Positions 11,501 through 23,500 of a stretch of 64,000 nt of DNA are shown one piece after another. Source of the DNA: JAJRAN01 sp963827135 (GTDB lineage: Archaea; Thermoplasmatota; Thermoplasmata; Methanomassiliicoccales; UBA472); contig CAWGZX010000007.1 of the NCBI GenBank assembly GCA_963827135.1, forward strand, positions 1 through 64,000. Direction: 5' to 3'. The first letter of the stretch is position 1. Every line of letters starts with the position of its first letter. The notes beneath the pieces were generated by a model. The model saw only the letters and a program-made list of their open reading frames with translations. It was not told the origin of the DNA and did no database searches. The translations under genes were made by a program, and so were the position numbers.

Positions 11501-14500
11501 TGTTTCACCGGTGTTAAGGGCTGTAGGTGCGATCAGACTCGTGATTCCTGGCAGGCAGCCTTCGACCAGGTTCGATTCAGGACCGTAGCTTCCTGCGTCC
11601 CTCGTTTGAATGAAGATCGTGTATGGCTTGCCATTCTTGAGCCCTTCGATGGTGTAGGGGCTGACCACATTGTCGATCATCTCCCTGACCCCCGAAGCCG
11701 GCACGTAACTCAAGACGTACCAGCTCCCTGGAGGCATAGAATCGGGGGTATCCCAGGCGAGTGTCACATTGCTATCCCCGATGGCAGTCACCCTCAGATT
11801 CTTGGGAGCGGTCGGGGCAGATGTGGGTATTCCCAGCAAGTAATCAGTGGATGGTCCATAGCCTTGTGAGTTATGGGCCACGACCTTGTAGTAATAGGAC
11901 TGCCCATTGATCAGATCATCATGCTCAAAGGTTGTATCAGGGGTTTGACCGAGATAAGTTTCAGGCACGCCATCTGTGTAATAATTGATCTCATATCGAT
12001 CTATCATCGCCCCGTGGCTATCCGCCTTATTCCATGTGAGCTTGATTGCTCCATTGAGAGGTGAGGCTATGGGTTGACGGGGGACACCAGGAGGGGTCGG
12101 GATGTCGCCTAGGAATTGCTTCAAGAAGTTAAGCCAAGGTGTCTCTTCCATGAAGGTGACGTTCGTGACGTATGGCGAGGCAATATGCATCGTCTCATAG
12201 GAGGCATCCAAACTGGTCCAGTTCTTGGGGAAGTAAATTGATAGGCCGTTGGCACCAGGATTGAGATCGCCATTCCCAGCTGCCTGAATCACAGTGAGAT
12301 ATGAAGCATGGAGCTCGATGACTTTACTCCTTAATTCGCTAGGCGGAAGCCTGTTCTCCAATTGCTCTAAGAAGTTAATCATATCCACCATGTAGTCCCA
12401 CTGCATCTCCTCGCTTGTCTCTCTACTATCAGAAATTAAATTGTAATAAATTGAGACGTCATCGACAAGCTGGGAGGCGAAGGCGACGAATATAGGCACG
12501 AATGAATCCACTGCCGAGCAGTTGACGCTACAGATGGTCTCGTACTTGCTATTGAAGGCGTAGGATTGCATATAATGACCCACGATATCATCACCTAGTT
12601 CCAACATGGTCATCCAGGGATTCGCCTTGAGGTGGGTGAGCACCGGAGAATAATCCCACCCATCCGCTGGTGAGACCTCCTGGCAGGCGACGATGACATC
12701 GGCATTATGCCTTAGCTCATAGACAACCTCAGTCGTGCCCATATAGCATGCATCCATGCCGAGAAGGCCAATATGCATTCCCGTGGCTGCTTCGTGCTCG
12801 GATAGGACACTACATATCTCGTCCAGGCTCAGATAGCTTGACTGCCCTGTGGTGGAGTTGGTCTTATCCTTGCAGATTCCCCTGGTGGCGGAACCGTGGT
12901 CCCAGAGGACCAGGACGTAATTGTCAGCTGGATATAGGGCCAGACCCATATCGAGGAACTCATAAAGCGTCGAAGGATTGCCCATATCCATCTCCCCTAA
13001 ATCAATCGCCAGTGCGTGGTCCACGTCAGGCACGTCTCCAGGCAAAACATGGAAGAGTAGGGTCCCCTCCCAGTTACCGAAATCATCTGATAGCTCTGGC
13101 GCTCGGTCGAAAAGGACGAGGATATTAATGTCAGCATTGGACCCGACGTCACTCATTTCGATGAAGTCATTAATCGCCGACAATTCCAGATCATTGTCAC
13201 CATCCATGTAAACCATGAAAGTCCAGGTTGGAGCCGCAGCCTTAAGGGTCACGGCGAGGGTATCGGTAGCGATGTTTCCGCCAAAGTCAATGGCCGTTAC
13301 AGTAATGATATTAACCCCGATGGACAAACTCAACCCATCCACGTTCCAGAAGGTTGTTCCAGTAGCGATTCCGGAACCTCCTGCGCTATTGCTATACTCG
13401 ATACTAACAACGCCCGAGCCACCATGATCGGAGGAGATGCCTGCCAAATAGATGCTGTTCTGGTACGTTACATGGGTTGAGCCAGAAGTGGGCGACGTGA
13501 TCTTGATCGTGGGAGCTGTGGTGTCGAAGCTCATCTGATAGAAGAGGGAGTCGCAACCGTACATGGGGTTGAACTGATAGCCCAATACGCGCTTTGAATG
13601 AACAAAGTAGCTCTGGGTCTGATGCGAGAATAGGTAATAGGCATTGTCGTAGGCGCCCTGTGCAATCTCACTATAGAGGATTAGTCTCTGAGCCGTGTCC
13701 ATGGTTTGAGCGGCAAGGTCGACCTTCGCGCTCATGGCGGAGTCGGAAAAGCCGATGCGTTGAGCCCAGGTACCATCGTCATGCAGGAATTCAGAAACGA
13801 TATCGTCTGCATCGGAGTAATCAAACGCCCATCCAATAGCGTAGGTAGGCAACTTCTGATTGTTCCACGCGTCGACGTAGGTAGGCCAATCTAATGCAAT
13901 TACGTCGACCTGTATCGCCCCTAGGACATATCCATCCAAGTAGAGTTTTTCAAGCCCGGATTTAAGCATCTCGAGCTGGGTCTGTCTCCAATAATTACCT
14001 GTGTTATAGTAGAGCTTGATGGTGAATCCTGTGTCCGCCCAGGTACCGGCGTTCTCAAGGTAAGCGGCTGCCAGTCCTAAATTATATGTAGCGTACGGTA
14101 TGTTTGGATCGTATCCAAAGACGGCCTCGGGGACGAGGCCATTCGTCCTTTGTCCATAGCCCTCAAGTGCGACATTAATATAAGTTGTATAGTCAAATGC
14201 GTGGACAAGGGCTTTGCGCACATTAACATCAGAGAAGAAATCCGAAGTGATTGTCCCCAGATCCAAGCCGGCTTGGATCTGCTGATTGAACCCGATGAAG
14301 TTGACGCCGTACTCAGGCTCCCCTTCCTCTATGATGACATTGCTCAACGTCTCGAACTGAGCGCGCGATGCTATTGGCGGAGTGTCGAGCAGTATGTCGA
14401 TGGCGCCAACTTCAATCTGGGTCTTGGCCTGTTCGTATGTCATCTGACTTATCAGAATGCCCGGTAGTATTGATGGACCAGAGCGATAGGAATCGAACCT

Positions 14501-17500
14501 CTGAAGTTCCAACGCAACTCCTGCATTGATGTCGCCTAGGCGGAATGGCCCACTACCGCATGCGTGGTCCGTCATCCAGGTGTTGATCTGTCCTGCGACG
14601 TCGGGCTCATTGGCAATCACGTACTCCATGGAGACTATGTTCGCAACGGGCGTAGCGAGGATCTGGAGGAAAGGTGCGTAGGGGTGGATAAGGTGAATTT
14701 CGATCGTATGGGCATTGATGACCTCGAATGCCGCATCGATCAGACCACTGTCGAGTATGGAGTTGTTGTAACCCGGAATTGTGCACCTGCCTAATGTCCA
14801 AGCTGGTCCAGATGGATCGTTGATTACCAGGACCCTTTCCAAAGAAAATTCGACATCATAGGCGTCCATGGTTGTGCCATCATGGAATAGGACGCCCTCC
14901 CTGAGATGGAGCACATAGGTAAGGCCGCCGTCAGTGATACCTCCATTTTCGACCGAGGGAACGGTGGTGGCGAGCACAGGTACTAGCACATCCGTGTCAG
15001 AACCGGTGTACCAAACAAGTGTCTCGTAAATGTTTTGGGATACCCCCCATCCAATCGAATCGTACGCAATGGCCGGGTCCAGAGTCGAGGGTAGAGCGAC
15101 CGTGGCTGCCTCGAGCACCTCCTCGGAGCTCGAGACCCTGGTCACCACAATGTTATCCTCGGCGGTATTCCCTGCAGCATCGAACGCTGTGATAATTAGG
15201 GCATTAGCGCCTACGTCCAACGAGATCGAGCAGGACCAGCCGAATGCTCCTAAGGATGCTTTGCCGATCTCTCCTGTGAGGGAGTTGTACCATCGGACCT
15301 CCGCCACTACTCTATCATCCGAAACGGACCCTCCAAGGATGATATAATATGACGAGGTCGAATAGGTCGGGTCGGTGGTGGGCGAGGTGATGGTGGCGGT
15401 AGGTACAACATTATCGTAGATGATGGTGATGATATCCGAGGCAGTGTTTCCGGCAAGGTCGTAGGCGGTGACTGTGATGATGTTCTCGCCAACGTATAGG
15501 GCGACGCCACTTGCGCTCCAGTTTTCGGTGATGCTGGCAATGCCTGAGCCACCTCTGTCGTTGGACCAGGTGACCTGTAAGATGCCAGAAGCATCGAAAG
15601 CCTCTCCGGCGAGGTTGATGAATGCGAGGTTAATAGAATATGTCGGACCGCTGGTGGGTGAGGTGATTGCGACCGTTGGAGCTATGTTTTCATAGGTTAC
15701 GGTAATCACATCAGACCCGATGTTCCCTGCAAGATCCTCAGTTTCGACTGTTATCAGGTTAGCTCCAACACTAAGGCTTACGGATGAGATGGTCCAAGTC
15801 CCATCACCGCTGTTGTAGGCCCCGGACCCTGAGCCGCCCCGATCGCTCGTCCATTCAACGCTGACAATTCCGTAGTTCTCTGTTATGTAGCCACCGAGAG
15901 CGATGGTGGCGATATTGGTGTAATATGTCTCGCCCGAGGTTGGAGAAGTAATGAAGGCCATCGGGATGAAGGTATCATAGTACACATCGATGTCGACCCA
16001 CGCCACGTTTCCCGCGGTGTCGTAGGCTTGGATGGAGATGAGGTTGAGACCCGCAGGGTTGAGCGTGATCCCACTTGCCGTCCATGTCCCGTCTCCACCA
16101 TTATATATTGCCGTTCCAGAACCGCCCATGCTGTTCGTCCATGTGACGCTGTTGATGCCTACGGGGTCCGATACGGTCCCTGCCATGGATAGGGTTCCGA
16201 CCTTTGTGTAGTACGGATCCGTCGAAGGTGAGGTTATGGTAAGCGCGGGCATGGAGCTGTGCACGAGGAAGCTGCCGCTGTCGCCGTAGATAGATGGGTA
16301 GGTTCCGCTCTGCACCCTCGCCTCATAACTACCATCGGGGAGAGCTAGGGGTACCGTCCAGGCGTAGGAGCCGCTGTTAAGAACATAGTCAATATCCTGT
16401 ACGAATGTGCCTCCCTGGTAAAGGTCGATGTTGACAAAATCGCTCGGATGAGCCCAGGACCAGGTTATCGTCAGACCGGCCCCCGGCCGCTTTATATCGG
16501 AGGTAGTCGGAGAGCTCACAGTGATGGAGCCGATGCTGAAGGTGCGGAGGTCGGACGTGCCACTCCCGGCGACATTGGTCGCCCTGACCAAGAGCTTCTT
16601 GCCCGCGCCCTCTGAACCGAAGTCAATGCTAGCCGATGGCATAGTTCCTGTGCTTACCCAGTCAACGCCTTCGTTAATGCTATATTGATATTCGGTGACC
16701 GGGGCGCCTGTATCCACATGCCATGACGCAGCCACGATTGTACTACCGAGCCATTGCCCTTCCGTAGGTGCATCGATGGTGACGGCTGGCGCGGTCAAAT
16801 CGACCTTGAAAACGACCTCCGAGGAATCTGCAGTGAGAAGAGCGTTGTTGACAGATGTCACTTCAACGGTGTAGTCCTCGCCCGCATCACTGACGGTGTA
16901 GCTATAGCTCGTGCCTGTCTGTGGAGCAGATGTATGAACGAGAGGACCACCCTTGTAAATGTAGATGATATATTGCTTGATGCCGCTCTCGGCATCCGTC
17001 GCGGGATTCCAAGAGATCTCTACGCTGCCATCGTTCCACTCACCGACGCTCGGATCGGTGATCGAGGCAGCTGAGGGGGCGGTGAGGTCCACATTGAATG
17101 TAACCAAGCTTGTATAAGAGCCCCAGTTACCAAGCGAATCCTGAGCCCTTACCCTAATTGTGTGAGAACCTGCCAGTAGTGCTGTGGTCGTTTCTGTGCC
17201 CAATGGGGCGATGTCGTTCTTTACTGTACCACTGTCAATCTGATATTGATATGCCATTATCCCATTGACGTCAGTGGCCGACCAGACAAAATCGACGGTG
17301 GCGTCCGACCATGCGCCCGTGGTCGGGAATGTGATCGTAGTAACAGGACCAGTAGCATCGACCGTGAAGAAGACTTCTGCCAGGGCGACCTGCGCCCCCA
17401 TCGTATCTATGGCCCTTACCCTAAAGCCTCTCTGAGAGCCAGTTGAATATCCAGTGGCGCTAACAGTTGATGTCGTTCCTGTGCTGACCCAGGAGCCCCA

Positions 17501-20500
17501 TTGTAAGCCGTCGGTCATCCTGGCGTACTGGAAAGTCACCGTCGGGGGATCGAGACTCATGTGCCAGGAGGCAGTGATTGTGCCCGCGTACAGGCCCCCT
17601 TCCAAAGGTACGTCAATCACGACGGCATGGGTCGATTGAACCAGAATGAGCCGGCCGACGCATCCGTCCCAGCTTGCTCCATTGAATGAGCGATCGTATG
17701 CCCCCTGGCTGGTCGGCCAGGGATCTGGTGGGCCGTTGGCGGAGGTGTAGCCCGCAAAGACCACATCGTTCTCGCCCCGGACCACAATTGATGTTATGCG
17801 CTCGTCATTCGGCCAGGTGATCAAAGAACCCATGTATGTGCAGTAGAGGACGTTCGAGCCACTTGGGTTGAACTTCACGAGCATGGCATCATAAGCCGCC
17901 CTACCACTAATCGTCTTCTGGAAAGCCCCTGTGGTCACTGGAATCGAGTCAGAAATCTGGACCATACCTGCGACATAAATGTTGCCGCTCGGGTCGAGAT
18001 CTATGCTATACCCTTTGGAATCACCAGCATTTGAAAGGAAAGTGGAGAAAATGAGTCCGTTGGGTCCTTTAGTGGGATCAATCTTGACGACGAACAACTC
18101 TGTTCCAGAGGTGATCGCAGATAGATAGCCACCCTTCTTCGGGAAATTAACCGTGGAGGAGGAGTAACCAGTGATAAGGATATTGCCAGAGCTGTCGACC
18201 ACAAGATCCAGTGCTTCGTCCTCACCAGTACCTCCAAGGTATGATGAGTTGGTCAAAGCTCCCGCGTTGGTCATCTTGGCGAAGATGCCGTCTGTAGAAC
18301 CCATTGTTCCAAAGCTGGTATCGTACGAGCCGGCAAGGATCGGGTAGAGCCCGTAAGAATTGACGCCGCATATGTACACATTGCCGCTTCCGTCCAGGGC
18401 AATGGCGTTCCCCTGCTCGTTGTCGCTGCCGCTAATAATCCTCGACCATACCAGGTCAGAGCTGCCGCCTCCTGCCGGATTCAGTTTGACGACGAAAATG
18501 TCTTTGTAACCATTGTTCGCAAAATTATTTCCCAGGGTCCTTGGGAATTCGTTGTACTGAGTATGACCGGTGGCGTAGACATATGTGCCATCAACGGCCA
18601 ACCCTAGGATCGCATCCTCTCCATTTCCCCCAAGGAACGTGCAATACTGAACCGTTCCTGTCGGGCTCAGCTTCATAATGAATGCATCGCCGTAGATTTC
18701 GTCACCTATTGTGTCGTAAGCTCCGGTCGTTGTGGGAAAGATTGGACTTAGAGATTGTGTCCATCCACCGACATAGACATTGCCAGACGAATCACATACT
18801 ATGGCATAACCGATGTCGTTGTGGCCCCCCTCCGATATCAAACTCATCCCAAAATAAGTGCAGAAGAGCAACGCGCTGAAAGTCGGATCGAACTTGGCGA
18901 TGAATCCGTCAGTGATCACACCATCAGTGGTATCCCCCTGGGTATCGAAAGCTCCTGCTGTCACTGGCAAGTTCGTCGAGGTCGTCGATCCAGTTACCCA
19001 GACATTGCCTGAGGGGTCGGTGCACATGGCGAGTATCTTATCGTTACCGTTCCCCCCGAATAGCGAAGAAGTGATTTGGCCGGGGTCGTGGATGTACGAC
19101 AAATCCCAATTGCCGTGGTCAGCCGCGATTATATGGAGCCTGCCCGTCGAGTTAATATCGAATGATCTGTAGCTGTATCCCCCAGCGATCCTGATTATGT
19201 TCCAGGCGCTCCCTGCTGTGCTGGTCGCGTATCTGAGCCCTCCATCATTGTAACCACCATTTCCTCCGCTATAGAGGATGTGGACCTTGTCGCTGGCATC
19301 GATGCGAATGACTGGGTAGTTGCCATCATAGAAAGAGTCGACCGTATTTAGTGGTCCCCAGCTACCACCGGACATCTTGGTGACGTTCTTGAGGGTGTAC
19401 GGACCACCCAAGATGTTTCCGGTCGCATAGCATACGTGGATGTTGTTTAAGGAATCGACTGCGAGCGAGACCCCGACATATCCGGGATAGTAAGCCCCAC
19501 CATCAAGGATGATAGGTGTCGAAAATGACGTCCCTGTCTTCGAGACATAGTAAAGTTTGTTGTCGTCGTATTTGTGGTATGCGATATGAACGCCACCCAA
19601 GGAGTCCACCGCGATGGACTGCCATCCACCAGATGTGACGGTTGTATCGAAGGTGGTCATGGACGAGGACCAGGAACCATCGATGTTGTTGGCATATCGG
19701 AATCCCGCAAGGTAGGCCGAGCAATAGGCGATATGGACCTTGTCCGCGGAGTCGAGGGCGAGAGAGATCGCCCCGTCACCTCCTGAGTGGTCGTCTATCG
19801 TCTCAATGACCCAGGAGGCCCCAGAGCCGTGAGCGTACTTCACTTTGTAATTGCAATTGTCATAGTAGGCCACGTGTATGACGTCGTTAGAGTCGATAGC
19901 CATGGAGCAGGACCATCCGAACTGTTGGTAACCCGGCAACGAGTCGATGACTCGCGTTATCCAAGGCCCGGTGGCGTTCGTGGTGTAATTCAAGCTACAA
20001 GTGTTTATGGAGGCATAGACGATGTGAACACGGTCATGCGAATCGATGGCTATGGAGCTGCATGTGTCCGAGGTTCTCTCGAGCGTCGTTATGTCCCAGT
20101 TATCGTAGGGGCTTTGGGTGGCAGTACTAATCTCACCCGTCCTAGTGCCAAAGCCCATAGAGTTACTGGCACAGATTTGGAAATAATAGGTTTGACCGCT
20201 AGTTATTCCTTCATTGTAAGAACTTAGAACATAACTCAGAACTGTGCTTCCTAGATTGATTGGAGTATTGGTAAGACTGCCAGAGGATGTGCCCCAGTAA
20301 ATCCTATAGCCGGTGACGGCGGTGCCACCGTTGGGAATAGGAGGCTGCCAACTGAGATAGATCTCTCGATCAGCCACGCTGATGAACTTGAAGTCCTGGG
20401 GTGCGTTTGGAACGATGTTTGGTATGGCCGAGACGTAGCTGGTCAACGGCCCTTCGCCCGCTGCGTTTCGAGCGCTTACCTTATAATAATAGGGCTGGCC

Positions 20501-23500
20501 ATTGGTGAGGCCTGTGTCGGTAAAGGTGAGGACGTTCCCAATTTGAGCGAAATGAGTGATGGTGGTCGATGTTAGCCCGCGGTAGATTTCATAGTTAATT
20601 ATAGAAGATCCGCCATTGGAGGTTGGGGCTGCCCATGTCAAGATCACTTGCGTGTCACCACGAGTAGCAAGAAGACTTGTGGGAACGTTGGGGACAATAT
20701 CATAGGTGATAGAGATGACGTCGGTTGCTGTGTTCATCCCAGCATCGTAAGCCGTAATAGTAATAACATTGATACCGAAATTCAAGGCTGCGGAAGGAAC
20801 ATTCCAGCTAGTGGTGCCTGAAGCAATACCGGACCCTCCGGTAGCGGCATTGGACCAAACGACCCGCACGATATCATCATTATCCGATGCCGTACCACCT
20901 ATGCTAATTGTTGAGGTGGTGGTCAAATAAGTCGGATCGCTAGTAGGTGATGTGATGATGACTATTGGTGGGATTGAAGTGAAATCGGAGAAATACCTTA
21001 GCTGGGCACAAGTGCCACTAATTTGACAAAGATAACTTATGTGAATTTTGTTGCTGTTATCGAGGGTGATTGACGTATACCATCCAACTATTCCCTCACT
21101 GTCGAGCGTGGAATAAACCCAGCTGCCTCCGGAATTTGTGGCATATTTGAGGTCGTCATTCGTATCATCGCAGTAGCTGATGTGCACCTTATTGTTGGAG
21201 TCGAGGGCAAGGGAGGTGTATTGACCGACTATTCCCGCGCTATCGAGTGCGGTATAAACCCAAGATCCTCCCGCATTGGTGGCATATTTAAGATCGCCAT
21301 TTGTACCATCTGAGTAGCTAATGTGTACTTTACCATTAGAGTCGAGGGCGAGGGAGGTTTCAAATGCTATGGTTCCTGAATTATCAAGGGTGTAGCATAC
21401 CCATGTCCCTCCAGAATTAGTGGCGTATTTGAGATTGCCATTAGTTGCATCGACATAGCTTATGTGCACCTTGTTGTTGGAGTCGATAGCCATAGACGGC
21501 TTCGAGCCTACGTCCCCACTGCTGTCAATTGTCTCGTAGCTCCAGCTTCCTCCGGCATTGGTGGCGTATTTTAGGTCGCGGTTTAACATATCAAGATAAC
21601 TGATGTGCACCTTGTCGTTGGAGTCGAGGGCGAGGGAGGTACCATATCCGACCAATCCTGAGCTGTCGATTGTGGCATAGATCCAGCTTCCTCCAGCATT
21701 AGTGGCATATCTGAGATCGCTATTTGTACCATCAAGGTAGCTAATGTGCACTTTACCAATGGAGTCTAATGCGAGGGATGTGAATGATCCAACAGAACCT
21801 GTACTGTCGAGAGTGGTATAAGTCCAGACTCCTCCGGTTTTGGTGGCATATTTCAGGTCATTATTCGTATTATCTAAATAACTGATGTGGACGTTGCCGT
21901 TAGAGTCGATGGCAATGGAGTTAAATTGGCCATATCCCCAGCAGTCGAGTGCCTCAATATACCAGGTCCCTCCGGAGTTGGTGATATACCTCAAATCGCC
22001 ATTTACGGAATCATAGTAGCTGATATGAACCTTGTCGTTGGAGTCAAGGGCGATGGAAGTATACTGACCGACTGATCCCGCGCTATCAATAGTGGTGTAG
22101 ACCCAACTACCTCCACCGTTGGTGGCATACTTGAGATCTTGATTTGTTGCGTCGTAATAGCTGATGTGGACATAGCCATCAGAGTCGAGGTCGATTGAAT
22201 TAGATTCACCAACAGCACCTGCGGTGTCGAGAGTGGTTAAGGTCCAGGATCCAATGACGTTGTTGGCATACTTCAGATCTTGAGTGACACCACCACCATA
22301 ATAACTGATATGGACCTTGTCACTGAAGTCAAGAGCGAGGTGCGTAGATCCGCCGACTGTTGATGCGCTATCGATGGTAGTTATTGCCCAAGACCCGCTC
22401 ACATTATTGGCGTACTTAAGGTCGCTATTACTACTGTCTAGATAGCTGATGTGTATTTTGCCACCGGAATCAATGGCGATTGAGCTATACAATCCGACAT
22501 TTGATGCACTGTCGATGGTTGTTATTGCCCACGACCCGCCAACGTTATTAGCGTACTTGAGGTCGCCATTCGGACTATCATAATAACTGATATGCGCCTT
22601 TCCGCTAGAATCGACAGCGATTGAAGTGTATTGTCCAACATAATAACCACTGTCCACTATTGAATAAATCCAGCTACCTCCAGCGTTGGTGGCATACTTG
22701 AGATCACCATTGGTTTGATCGTAATAACTGATGTGGACCTTGTCGTTGGAGTCGAGGGCGATAGAAGTATATGACCCAACTATGCCCGCGCTATCAATGG
22801 TGTTGTAGACCCAGCTACCTCCAGCGTTGGTGGCATACTTGAGATCGTTGTTCGTGGAATCATAATAACTCATATGGACATTATCACTGGAATCGAGGGC
22901 TATGGAGGCGTGCGATCCAACGTCGCCTGGGTCATCTACAACCTGATAATTTTTTGTCTCATCGGCATTGGTTGCATATTTGAGATCAAGATTGGTTTGA
23001 TCATAATAGCTGATGTGGACCTTGTCGTTGGAATCGAGGGCGAGAGAGGTATAGGTTCCGACGAATTCGCCATTGGTGTCAATCGTGATTAAGACCCAGC
23101 TGCCCCCGGCGTTGGTGGCATATCTGAGATCTCTCGCGCCATCAGCATTCCGCGTATAGTAGTAGCTGATGTGAGCCTTACCGTTCGAGTCGAGGGCTAT
23201 GGAGGAGTCATCTACATAAGTTCCACTGAAATCCAAGAGACTTCCAACCCAGCTGCCCCCGGCGTTGGTGGTATACTCGAGGGCATTACCTACAGTATAG
23301 CTAATATGTGCCTTGTTATTGGAATCCAAGGAGAGAAAAGTCGATTGTATTTGTCCGGGTTCGTCTGCGGCGACGGAATATGCCCAAGTCCCTCCGGAGT
23401 TGGTGGCGTATTTGACATCGTCATTTGTGTCATCATAATAGCTGACGTGTACTTTGTCGTTCGAATCGAGGCAGAGAGAAGATAATCCGCCGACATTATT

